29,139 bases of DNA from DAOTVS01 sp034436375 (lineage in GTDB: Bacteria > Chloroflexota > Anaerolineae > SpSt-313). Location: the NCBI GenBank assembly GCA_034436375.1, contig DAOTVS010000070.1, positions 1 through 29,139 on the forward strand. Direction: 5' to 3'. This document shows positions 7,346-14,040 of the stretch, piece by piece; the first letter of the stretch is position 1; the number at the start of each line of letters is the position of its first letter. Made by a program: the position numbers and the translations under genes. The notes under the pieces are model-generated. The model was given only the letters and a program-made list of their open reading frames with translations, did no database searches and was not told the DNA's origin.

Positions 7346-8380
7346 CTAGAGTCCATTCTGCCGGATTTCGGTGAGTGGCCGCAGCCACTCCTCATAGGCG
7401 GCCACCACATTGGCCATGGGGGCATCATTGCCCCATTCAAATTGCGCGATGACCCCGCCGGCGCCCGTATCCAACGCGCGCCGCACGCGCCGCACATCGC
7501 GCCGCACATCTTCTGGTGTGCCGAAGGGCAGGGTATGCTGGCGATCCAACTCACCCCAGAAGGTGATCTTGCCGCGGTGGTTCTCGGCTATGCGCTCGAT
7601 ATCCATACAAAAGAGCTGCGAGTTGAGCGCATCTACGCCGATCTCGATCAGGTCTGGGATGATCGTTTCGATATTGCCATCAGAGTGGAAAAAGGCAAAC
7701 TTGCCAGCCTGGTGGATGATACGGACATAGTCGGCGTAGAGCGGCTTGAAGAACTCACGCCAGGTCGTGGGTGAGATCAAGAGCCCGCGCATGGAGCCCC
7801 AATCATCCATCCACGAGATGCCATCAACTGCGGTGCGGCACCACATCTCGAGCTCGCGCAGCGAGAACTCGTGCAGCATATCGCGCAGGCGAAAAAGCTC
7901 AGCAGGCCCCCAGCCGAAATCGAGCAACAGGTTCTCGCTGCCGCGCAGAAACTGCATACGCTCAAAGGGGCGCGTGAGCGTGCCGGCCAGCACAAAGCGC
8001 TCCGTCTGCCGGCAGCCCTCATCGACCCGGCTCAGGTCGGCATTGTCCAGCACCTCGAAAGGCACCTCATAGGTGGCGAGGGCCGACCAGTCGGCCAAAG
8101 GCGGATGCTTGACCTCTCCGACCACGCCCGATTCGCCCACCTCCCAGACGGAGCCCCACTCATCAGTATAGGTCCCCTTGACGTTGGGTGTGCCCCGGGC
8201 GCGTTTGCCCTGGCCATAGGAGGCGTTGGGGGCACCGATATCGATGGGAAAGCGGGCCAGCACTTCATCGGCTTCGGCGGACCGGAACATGCGGACCCCG
8301 GGCAGCATCCAGAGATCGCGCGGCGCCCGATCAGGATGTTGGAAGCGCAAGGCGCGGACGACGCGTTCGCGGCTCAACAT
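7346..8380 (-). CDS. URO-D family methyltransferase-like protein
   Basis: A complete 344-residue URO-D superfamily protein. The N-terminus LSRERVVRALRFQHPDRAPR is the family opening. The middle contains WMDDWGSMRGLLISPTTWREF, and a later FFHSDGNIETIIPDLIEIGVD supplies the His-containing strand that binds zinc or substrate in MtaA-like methyltransferases; VDALNSQ follows in the usual place. I read it as a corrinoid-methyltransferase-like or uncharacterised member rather than a haem-pathway UroD, because no other haem genes are near. AGGAG lies 11 nt upstream of the ATG. It is the first gene of the eight-gene minus-strand run, with a candidate promoter at 8440-8468. Confidence 0.88.
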   Translation of the reverse strand: MLSRERVVRALRFQHPDRAPRDLWMLPGVRMFRSAEADEVLARFPIDIGAPNASYGQGKRARGTPNVKGTYTDEWGSVWEVGESGVVGEVKHPPLADWSALATYEVPFEVLDNADLSRVDEGCRQTERFVLAGTLTRPFERMQFLRGSENLLLDFGWGPAELFRLRDMLHEFSLRELEMWCRTAVDGISWMDDWGSMRGLLISPTTWREFFKPLYADYVRIIHQAGKFAFFHSDGNIETIIPDLIEIGVDALNSQLFCMDIERIAENHRGKITFWGELDRQHTLPFGTPEDVRRDVRRVRRALDTGAGGVIAQFEWGNDAPMANVVAAYEEWLRPLTEIRQNGL

Positions 8381-8439
8381 GATGGGGGTAAACTCCTTTC
8401 GCGGCGTGGGTTATGGAGGGTGTCGTTCGTGTACACTTA

Positions 8440-8468
8440 ATTGTAAGGGAGGAAAGGGATAGGGGCAA
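8440..8468 (-). promoter_or_regulatory. Sigma-70-type promoter for the URO-D/metal/Fe-S operon
   Basis: On the minus strand TTGCCC and TACAAT are separated by exactly 17 bp, about 60 nt upstream of the URO-D start codon. It would drive the whole run down to 2059. Confidence 0.6.
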
Positions 8469-8476
8469 TCGGCGGC

Positions 8477-8497
8477 TGGCGGGTTCTCAACCCGCCA
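8477..8497. repeat. Short perfect hairpin in the divergent promoter region
   Basis: TGGCGGGTT and AACCCGCCA flank a 3-nt loop. It lies between two divergent promoters and has no U-run, so a repeat or regulator site is as likely as a terminator. A similar core (CGGGTT ... AACCCG) occurs at 17919-17955. Confidence 0.55.
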
Positions 8498-8551
8498 AAT
8501 GGCCTACTCGCGCCCCGCACAATGGCGTATGGGGGCCTAGCCGAGAGTCGA

Positions 8552-8580
8552 TTGCCAGGAGGGCTGTACGGCGGTATCAT
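8552..8580 (+). promoter_or_regulatory. Sigma-70-type promoter for the lipoprotein gene
   Basis: TTGCCA and TATCAT are separated by 17 bp, ending 37 nt before the ATG at 8618. Confidence 0.6.
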
Positions 8581-8617
8581 AAAACGGTGGATCGAATCCG
8601 AAAAGTGGGGGGGACTC

Positions 8618-9052
8618 ATGGCCAGTCGATGCACCGCGGAGCGACCGGGCAAAACGGCGCAGCGGTGGGGTGTAGTAGTCAGTGTGGCGCTCATTCTGCT
8701 GGCGGGGCTGCTGTTGACCGGGTGTGCAGGCGCTAAGGCGGAACAGCCCACGGCCACGCCGTCGGCTCTCGCGCGGGAATTGATCGGTAAGTGGAAGATC
8801 ACCGAGGGCACTCTCGCCAAGACAGGTGATTCGGTGGCCGGCCAGACAATGGAGTTTCGTAGTGACGGTACCTTTACCTGGGAGAAAAGGGAAGGCACTT
8901 ATAGCGTCTACCAGGACGTGGGCGTCAAGATGGTATCGACCTATGGCGAAGAGTTATCCTATGATATTGAGCTCAATGGCGATACCATGAGGATGACGCA
9001 CGGGACGAACTGCGGCAAGCTAGACGATTTCAAGCTGGAGCGGATCAAATAG
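8618..9052 (+). CDS. Small lipoprotein, lipocalin-like domain
   Basis: A 144-residue lipoprotein with an arginine-containing N-terminus, a hydrophobic core (about 17-32) and a lipobox LLLTGC. The mature part begins after a short PTATPS linker. LIGKWKITEG, MEFRSDGTFTWEKREGTYSV and a C-terminal DTMRMTHG resemble the small lipocalin-like or DUF5640-type beta-barrel lipoproteins that start with a G-x-W motif. A ligand cannot be named. The ATG at 8618 has a G-rich ribosome-binding site; the open frame reaches back to 8522, but that would run through the promoter. It stands alone, convergent with the next gene, with a 16-bp gap. Confidence 0.75.
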   Translation: MASRCTAERPGKTAQRWGVVVSVALILLAGLLLTGCAGAKAEQPTATPSALARELIGKWKITEGTLAKTGDSVAGQTMEFRSDGTFTWEKREGTYSVYQDVGVKMVSTYGEELSYDIELNGDTMRMTHGTNCGKLDDFKLERIK

Positions 9053-9068
9053 GCAAGCTCTCAAGGAC

Positions 9069-9590
9069 TCAGTTTTGTTTTCCCCCGAACCAGGCGCGTA
9101 CCTCCTTGAGCACATGCTCTGCAAGGTAGCCAAGGCTGCGCATGGCTTTCCAGAGCGATTCATCCCACAGGCTGCCGTGGAGGATCTGCTCGACGGTGTT
9201 GGAGTCGAGCAACCGTTGCCAGTGTGTGACGATGAAGGTGATGCGCCGCCAGCGCACGCTGGTGATAGGGTGGGGGAGCGCCTGTAACGGCCCCAGGCGC
9301 ACCTGGTAGTACCACTCCTGGGCGCGCGGGTGATCGGGCTCCTGGGGGATAATCTCGACCCGCCGCTTGCGCTCCCAGCATTCAACTGGGGCGTAGTAGC
9401 GGATGGCCCAGCGCTCCTCGGGGCCGAATGCTTTGGGCTGGTAAAAGGCGAGAACCGGCGCCTCGCGGGCACGCTGCGGGAGCCTGGCGACCGGAATGCG
9501 ATACCAGTGCTCCTCGCGTGCGCGCTGTAGATCGCGCGGTTCCTTCAGCACCGCCACCAGCACTTTGTCGTACAGCCCCGGCTCAGCCAT
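9069..9590 (-). CDS. Uncharacterised protein
   Basis: A 173-residue soluble protein without signal or membrane helices; I cannot assign a family. It is rich in Trp, Tyr, Arg and Pro: HWYRIPVARLP, LAFYQPKAFG, RWAIRYYAPV, EPDHPRAQEWYYQVRLGPLQ and SVRWRRITFIVTHWQRL. These evenly spaced aromatic motifs suggest a compact conserved fold. I have a weak recollection of similar hypothetical proteins in Chloroflexota and Cyanobacteria, without known function. The ATG at 9590 is preferred because GGGGGT lies 5 nt upstream; an alternative at 9638 lies inside the neighbouring repeat element. A nucleic-acid-related role is only a guess from the basic and aromatic content. Confidence 0.7.
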   Translation of the reverse strand: MAEPGLYDKVLVAVLKEPRDLQRAREEHWYRIPVARLPQRAREAPVLAFYQPKAFGPEERWAIRYYAPVECWERKRRVEIIPQEPDHPRAQEWYYQVRLGPLQALPHPITSVRWRRITFIVTHWQRLLDSNTVEQILHGSLWDESLWKAMRSLGYLAEHVLKEVRAWFGGKQN

Positions 9591-9629
9591 TGATACCCCC
9601 GGCGAATCGCCAACGAACTGCCGAGAGGT

Positions 9630-9781
9630 GTGATACATAATAAGTAATGCGTAATAAGTAAAATCGCCATTTCGGCATGCCCGATGCTTTGTGTAAGCCC
9701 TATTGGGTCGAACACCATGGAAAGCAACATGCGCTCCGAACTGGAGACCTTACTTATTACGGTTTACTTATTACGTATCAC
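9630..9781. mobile_element. 152-bp MITE-like element with 32-bp terminal inverted repeats
   Basis: The left end begins GTGATACATAATAAGTAATG and the right end is its reverse complement with about four differences over 32 bp. Each arm contains the subrepeat AATAAGTAA twice. The AT-rich ends contrast with the GC-rich surroundings. The interior has no ORF. No clear target duplication is visible. It sits directly upstream of the unknown gene at 9069-9590 and may provide its promoter. Confidence 0.75.
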
Positions 9782-9796
9782 GCCAATCCTCGTCAT

Positions 9797-10309
9797 TCAC
9801 ACGAATAGCTCCGACCCGCAGTAGGGGCACTTGACGACGCCCTTGCCGACGACCTCGCGCTCGCCGCCACAGTTGGGGCACTTGGTCGTGTGCATGGTGG
9901 CTGCGTCGCGGGCATAGAGGATGCCGTCATTCCAGTTGATGTACCCGGTGAAGAGCTGCTTGCCGACCAGGTCATAGATATAGTTCTTGAGTTGGTCGCG
10001 CGTGCAGTTCAACTCCAAAGCCGCATCCGCCACAGTGATCTGCCCCTGCGTGGTAACCATGTTCAGCAGTCTGCGCTCTTCCGCCATGCGGGCCATCTCC
10101 CGACCCTCAGCGCGTGCGCGCACCAGGATCACCGTGCCCACAGCCAGGAACGGCAGCACGAGCACCAGCAGCAAGGCCAACCCCAGGACAAAGCCATCCA
10201 TCTGCAAATTGCCCGCGGCCAGGCTGGAGCCCAGCCACACGGTCAGCACGAACCCGACGAGCAGCCCTACGAAGATGAGAACGATGCCGAGTGTTTTGCC
10301 TTGTCCCAT
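9797..10309 (-). CDS. Membrane protein with winged-helix-like and zinc-ribbon regions
   Basis: A 170-residue protein. Two transmembrane helices (about 6-30 and 40-64) are followed by a charged helix (about 65-85). Next is a helical region resembling a winged helix (about 86-128: ITVADAALELNCTRDQLKNYIYDLVGKQLFTG, quoted as two parts of one segment around residues 91-122). The end is a zinc ribbon with CPNCGG and CPYCGS (about 143-165). The cytoplasmic half therefore looks like a DNA- or protein-binding head on a membrane anchor. No specific function is known to me. It follows endonuclease III by 6 nt and shares its promoter; GGGAGG lies 10 nt before the ATG. Confidence 0.7.
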   Translation of the reverse strand: MGQGKTLGIVLIFVGLLVGFVLTVWLGSSLAAGNLQMDGFVLGLALLLVLVLPFLAVGTVILVRARAEGREMARMAEERRLLNMVTTQGQITVADAALELNCTRDQLKNYIYDLVGKQLFTGYINWNDGILYARDAATMHTTKCPNCGGEREVVGKGVVKCPYCGSELFV

Positions 10310-10315
10310 GGGTGA

Positions 10316-11065
10316 TCAGCCTCCCTTGGCCATTTCCGAGCAATCAGCCGGTGTTATCTGCCGGCCCGCCGCTTGTGTACGGTTGGGGGCCAGGCAGCTA
10401 CGGTAATAGCAGCATAGCTCGCGCAGCGGGCACAGCTCGCAGCGCGGTGTGGGCTGGCAGATTTCCCGCCCGTGGCGGATCATATCGATGTGGAATGGGT
10501 AATAGAGTTTGCGCGGCACCAACTTTTCCATGATATCGTGGGCCGCCTCGCGCCCGACCTGGGGCCCGATGAGCCCCAGGCGTTTCGACACTCTGTGGAT
10601 GTGGGTATCGACCGGGAAGGCCGGCCGGCCGAAGGAAAAGAGCAGGATGATGGCCGCCGTCTTGGGACCCACTCCCTTGATGCCGGTCAACCACCGCTTG
10701 GCCTCTGGCACGGGCATCGTGCGCAGGAAATCGAGCGTCAGCTGCCCCTGGGTCTGGCTGATATAACGCAGGGCCGCCTGTATGCGGGGCGCTTTGGTCT
10801 CGGAGAGGCCGGCGGGGCGGATGGCCTCGCGCACCTCCTGTACATCGGCGTCGCGCACCTCCTCCCAAGTGGGAAAGCGCTCGCGCAGACGCTGGTAGGC
10901 GCGGTCACGGTTGGTATCGTTGGTGTTCTGGCTGAGAATGGTGCTCACCAGCTCGCTCACCGCGTCCAGATGGCCGCGACGTCGGGGCACGCCGAAAACC
11001 CCCGCCAGGCGCCGGTAGACATCCTCCGTCTTGGCGCGCAGCGCCGCCAGCTCTTGTGCTTCCAT
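10316..11065 (-). CDS. nth: Endonuclease III (DNA glycosylase/AP lyase)
   Basis: A 249-residue HhH-GPD base-excision repair enzyme that removes oxidised pyrimidines and nicks abasic sites. The helix-hairpin-helix is LTGIKGVGPKTA with catalytic Lys135, and the catalytic aspartate is Asp153 in PVDTHIHRV. A [4Fe-4S] loop follows at Cys203, 209, 212 and 218. The spacing is C-x5-C-x2-C-x5-C, one residue shorter in the first gap than the classic C-x6-C. A neighbouring Cys219 could serve as the last ligand. The C-terminal tail of about 30 residues after the cluster is unusual but short. The start at 11065 is the first ATG after the promoter at 11133-11161; a GTG a few codons upstream is possible. 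It is cotranscribed with the zinc-ribbon protein. Confidence 0.92.
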   Translation of the reverse strand: MEAQELAALRAKTEDVYRRLAGVFGVPRRRGHLDAVSELVSTILSQNTNDTNRDRAYQRLRERFPTWEEVRDADVQEVREAIRPAGLSETKAPRIQAALRYISQTQGQLTLDFLRTMPVPEAKRWLTGIKGVGPKTAAIILLFSFGRPAFPVDTHIHRVSKRLGLIGPQVGREAAHDIMEKLVPRKLYYPFHIDMIRHGREICQPTPRCELCPLRELCCYYRSCLAPNRTQAAGRQITPADCSEMAKGG

Positions 11066-11132
11066 ATCGGCCCGCACCGGGCCAGGGCAGTACTCCACCG
11101 GTTCCCTCCACCAGCACCCGATTTGCACGCCT

Positions 11133-11161
11133 ATTGTAGCACGGGGACTCCGGTACTGCAA
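11133..11161 (-). promoter_or_regulatory. Sigma-70-type promoter for nth
   Basis: On the minus strand TTGCAG and TACAAT are 17 bp apart, about 68 nt upstream of the chosen ATG. It rules out the farther ATG-like start at 11161. Confidence 0.6.
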
Positions 11162-11164
11162 GCG

Positions 11165-11362
11165 CTTGCGGTATTAGGGGACTTGCAGCGATTTGGCAAG
11201 AGCCATGGCACGGGCCTGGCGGATGCTCTGGTCGCGGCCAGTGCAGAGATGGCTGCTGCCACGGTCGTCTCCCTCAATCAGCGAGATTATCCGATGCTCA
11301 GGCGCCTCCACGCTCCGTATCCTCGCGGTCAACCATACGTTCGGCTGCCGGACTTGCAGTAA
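11165..11362 (+). pseudogene. PIN-domain (VapC-like) toxin, C-terminal fragment
   Basis: About 65 codons end in TAA at 11362. SHGTGLADALVAASAEMAAA followed by TVVSLNQRDYPML matches the C-terminal half of PIN-domain RNases, where the first D is an acidic catalytic residue and the N-x-x-D/H-F/Y-P tail is typical. The N-terminal half and any antitoxin gene are missing; upstream of the fragment lies the nth promoter. It is a decayed toxin-antitoxin remnant. Most of the 11166-11545 gap holds nothing else that I can identify. Confidence 0.6.
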
Positions 11363-11545
11363 GGGCGAACGAGGGCCATTCAGCGCGCCAATCTGGCGCG
11401 CTTTGGCGCTTAACTCGTGGGCGCAGCCGTGATATGCTGGGGCATAGGCCGATGGGGTTGGCCGGCGCGTCCCGGGGGGCCGGCGCCCATGCCTCCATGG
11501 TTGACCGATCAGAAAGGAGCTATGGACGTGAAGTGGGTAGGATGG

Positions 11546-11785
11546 TTAGGTCTGGCTGGCATCCAACCCGATCCGCAGGCTCTCGCTGGCGGGCTCCTGA
11601 TCTCTTCGCCGGACAGGCTGTTCAGGGGCACCCGGCGCGCCGGGTGCCCCTGGCAGTTCACACGCCCTGCGGGGCGTGCCACACTCAGCAGAAAGCAAGG
11701 CGACTGTGATGCCAATGGCGAGCAGCAGGCCCAGCAGCACCACCCCCCAGGCGATCCACACCATGGCCATTTCGAACTCTACCAT
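11546..11785 (-). CDS. Small one-helix membrane protein (possible)
   Basis: A 79-codon ORF. Residues 1-33 form one clear transmembrane helix (AMVWIAWGVVLLGLLLAIGI). A GGGAGAGG ribosome-binding site lies 7 nt upstream, and it starts 28 nt after the histidine kinase stop, so it is probably the third gene of that operon. The remaining 46 residues are Pro/Gly/Arg-rich and encoded by two back-to-back palindromes; they look like a repeat-derived extension, not a fold. Small single-helix partners of sensor kinases are known, but this link is inference. Confidence 0.5.
   Translation of the reverse strand: MVEFEMAMVWIAWGVVLLGLLLAIGITVALLSAECGTPRRACELPGAPGAPGAPEQPVRRRDQEPASESLRIGLDASQT
11623..11677. 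repeat. Perfect 30-bp palindrome plus adjacent hairpin
   Basis: Positions 11623-11652 are a perfect palindrome with no loop (15 bp per arm, CAGGGGCACCCGGCG and its complement). Positions 11660-11677 form a second hairpin, CACGCCC and GGGCGTG with a 4-nt loop. They lie inside the C-terminal part of the small ORF. They may terminate the two-component operon on the minus strand. Confidence 0.7.
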
Positions 11786-11813
11786 AGCCCTGCCTCTCCC
11801 ACAGCACTGAGCT

Positions 11814-13277
11814 TCAGAGGGAAAGCGGTGTTTGCCGGCGCAAATGGTTCTCGCCTACGGGTTGGAGTGGAAAGCGGGCGGTAATGCGGGTCCCCTGATT
11901 GGGGGCCGACCAGACTTCCAGGGTCCCTTCCAGCAAAGTGGCGCGCTCGCGCATGCCAACGAGGCCCAAGTGCCCAGATTGGGTCAGAGCGTCGGGCTCG
12001 CTGGGCACCTGGAAGCCGATGCCATCATCTTCGATGACAAGCGTGAGCCTTTCACCCCGAAAGCAGATGGCCAATGAAACGTGTTGCGCTTGGGCATGGC
12101 GAATGGCGTTGTTGAGGGCTTCTTGCACCACACGGAAAGCCGCCAGCTCCACTTCCGCGCACAGCCGCCGCGGAGTTCCCTGCACAAAAACCTCAGTAGC
12201 CAACCCGGTTTCGCCGGCTTCGCGGACCAAGGCCTCCAAGGCGGGGATGAACCCCAGGTCTTGCAAGTAGGCGGGGCGCAGGGCGCGGATGGTCCTCCTG
12301 AGCTCAGCGAGTGTGTCTTCGCTGAGCGTGCGGAGCTTGTCGATGCCGGCCTGGGCGGCTTCCATATCGCCCCGGTTCAGGGCGCGTTGGGCGAGTTGCA
12401 GGCGCTGGCTCACGGCGACCAGGTCCTGGATGGTCCCATCATGCAACTCGCGGGAAAGGCGCGCTCGTTCCGCCTCCTGTCCCTGCGTGATGCCGTCGAT
12501 GTAATCTCTCATGCTCTCCTGGTAGCGCCGGATGCGCTCGACCATGTCGCGCAGCGCGTTCTGCAGCTGGCGGATTTCCTCCACGCCACCGACCTCTTGC
12601 TGCAGCCCCTCGAAATCACCGCCCGTGATCTGCGCAGCCTCCTCAGCCAGATGCTGCAAGGGGCGAGCGATCGTGCGCAGCGAAAAGTAGATAACGATCA
12701 GAGAGAACAACCCGGCGATGGCCATGGCGACGGGGAGACCGCTGCTGAACTGCAGGATGGGCGTGATCACATCCGAGACGGGTTCCTCAACCAACACACG
12801 CCAGCCGGTGTCCCCGACGGGGGCGTACGATACCAGGGCCTGCTCGTTGCTGGTGATGCGGCCGCTGACCATCCCCGTACCGGCATGGGTGACGTACAGG
12901 GCTGTCGGGTTGGTGGGGAAGCTCTTTCCTATCAGGGTGGCGTCTGGGTGGAAGAGGATTCGTTGCTGGGCGTCCAGCACATAAATGACGCCATGCTGCC
13001 CAATTCGCGCGTCGCCCATGATGGCGGGCAAGCCAGCGCCATCCGGTGACACCGAGCCACGGCTGACGGCGTCCTGGATCTGCCGGCCATAGATCTGGGC
13101 CATGGCCACATCGCGCTCGGCCACGAAATCACGCATAGTCCGCTGATGGTTGTATACCCCAGCAAAGCTGATGGCCACGAGCGCCAGGGTGAGTGGCATG
13201 ATGGCCCAGAGCCAGATCTGCACCTGCAGCCGGCGGTACCACTGCGCACCCTGGCGCCTCACTCTAGCACGATCCAT
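11814..13277 (-). CDS. Sensor histidine kinase, NarL-partner type (Cache-HAMP-HisKA_3-HATPase)
   Basis: A 487-residue membrane kinase. TM1 (about 20-42), an extracytoplasmic Cache-like sensor domain (about 45-180; GQHGVIYVLDAQQRILFHPD is typical), TM2 (about 182-205), HAMP (about 200-255), then HisKA_3 with the phospho-accepting His279 in SRELHDGTIQDL. The ATP-binding domain has the N-box ALNNAIRHA, the G1 box DDGIGF and the G2 box HLGLVGMRERA. It overlaps the response regulator by 19 bp, its cognate partner. A start at the later GTG in AGAGTGAGG, giving a 4-bp overlap, is an alternative. Cache domains usually bind small organic ligands; none can be named here. Confidence 0.92.
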   Translation of the reverse strand: MDRARVRRQGAQWYRRLQVQIWLWAIMPLTLALVAISFAGVYNHQRTMRDFVAERDVAMAQIYGRQIQDAVSRGSVSPDGAGLPAIMGDARIGQHGVIYVLDAQQRILFHPDATLIGKSFPTNPTALYVTHAGTGMVSGRITSNEQALVSYAPVGDTGWRVLVEEPVSDVITPILQFSSGLPVAMAIAGLFSLIVIYFSLRTIARPLQHLAEEAAQITGGDFEGLQQEVGGVEEIRQLQNALRDMVERIRRYQESMRDYIDGITQGQEAERARLSRELHDGTIQDLVAVSQRLQLAQRALNRGDMEAAQAGIDKLRTLSEDTLAELRRTIRALRPAYLQDLGFIPALEALVREAGETGLATEVFVQGTPRRLCAEVELAAFRVVQEALNNAIRHAQAQHVSLAICFRGERLTLVIEDDGIGFQVPSEPDALTQSGHLGLVGMRERATLLEGTLEVWSAPNQGTRITARFPLQPVGENHLRRQTPLSL

Positions 13278-13915
13278 CCCTTTTTCAGCGCCTCTGTGAC
13301 GGCTTCCGTCCGGCTGGCGACGCCCAACTTATCGTAGATGTGGGCCAGGTGCCCCTGAATGGTGCGGTCGCTCAGCCCGATGGTCACCCCGATAGTCTTG
13401 TTGGTCATGCCCTGGGCCGCCAGGCGCAGGATCTCCAGCTCGCGGTCGGTCAGCGACTCGATCTGCTCCCGCGCAGCCAGGGGACGCCCGCTCTGCATCT
13501 GGCGCAGCACCTTTTCGGTGATCTCGGGGCTGAGCGCTGTTCTACCCCGTTGGACAGTCCGCACCGCACAGACCACTTCGTCGATATCGGCCGTCTTGAG
13601 CATGTAGCCGTTGGCCCCCGACTGGAAGAGTGCGAATACATAGGGGTCATCATCGTGGGCGGTCAGGGCCAGAACCTTGACCGCGGGGAAACGCTCTTTG
13701 ATAATCCGGGTCGCTTCGACACCCGTCATGCCGGGCATTTGAATGTCCAGGAGAACTACATCGGGCTTGAGTTGCTCTACCTGGGCAATGGCTTCTTCGC
13801 CGCTGGCAGCTTCGCCGACTACGTCGATACCCTCATCGTCCTCGAGGAACAGACGGATCCCCTGGCGCACCAGGGCGTGATCGTCGGCCAGGAGCACACG
13901 GATCTTTGCGGCCAT
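13259..13915 (-). CDS. NarL/LuxR-family response regulator
   Basis: A 218-residue two-domain regulator. The receiver domain has the acidic pair at Asp11-Asp12, phospho-accepting Asp57 (LLDIQMPG), a threonine in LALTAHDD and the conserved lysine in YMLKTAD. The C-terminal LuxR-type helix-turn-helix has SLTDRELEILRLAAQGMTNK and SDRTIQGHLAHIYDKLGV. The ATG at 13915 follows GGAGGGGG closely; the frame upstream to 14023 has no support. It acts with the kinase downstream. Target genes are unknown; the neighbouring ABC exporters are on a separate promoter and an operator cannot be recognised. Confidence 0.93.
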   Translation of the reverse strand: MAAKIRVLLADDHALVRQGIRLFLEDDEGIDVVGEAASGEEAIAQVEQLKPDVVLLDIQMPGMTGVEATRIIKERFPAVKVLALTAHDDDPYVFALFQSGANGYMLKTADIDEVVCAVRTVQRGRTALSPEITEKVLRQMQSGRPLAAREQIESLTDRELEILRLAAQGMTNKTIGVTIGLSDRTIQGHLAHIYDKLGVASRTEAVTEALKKGWIVLE

Positions 13916-13951
13916 ACCCCCTCCATAGGTTGACGATAATGAGCACGTCCC

Positions 13952-13960
13952 ATTATACCA
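13952..13960 (-). promoter_or_regulatory. Extended -10 promoter for the two-component operon
   Basis: TGGTATAAT on the minus strand is a TGn extended -10 with a consensus TATAAT, 37 nt before the ATG. The -35 region is weak (CTACAG at 17 bp), which is usual with an extended -10. Confidence 0.55.
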
Positions 13961-14040
13961 CATATCAGGGAACGCTGTAGCGCTCAACGGCCTGTTGGGC
14001 GTAGGCCATATGGCTACCATCAAGTACGCAGGTGGGCGCT

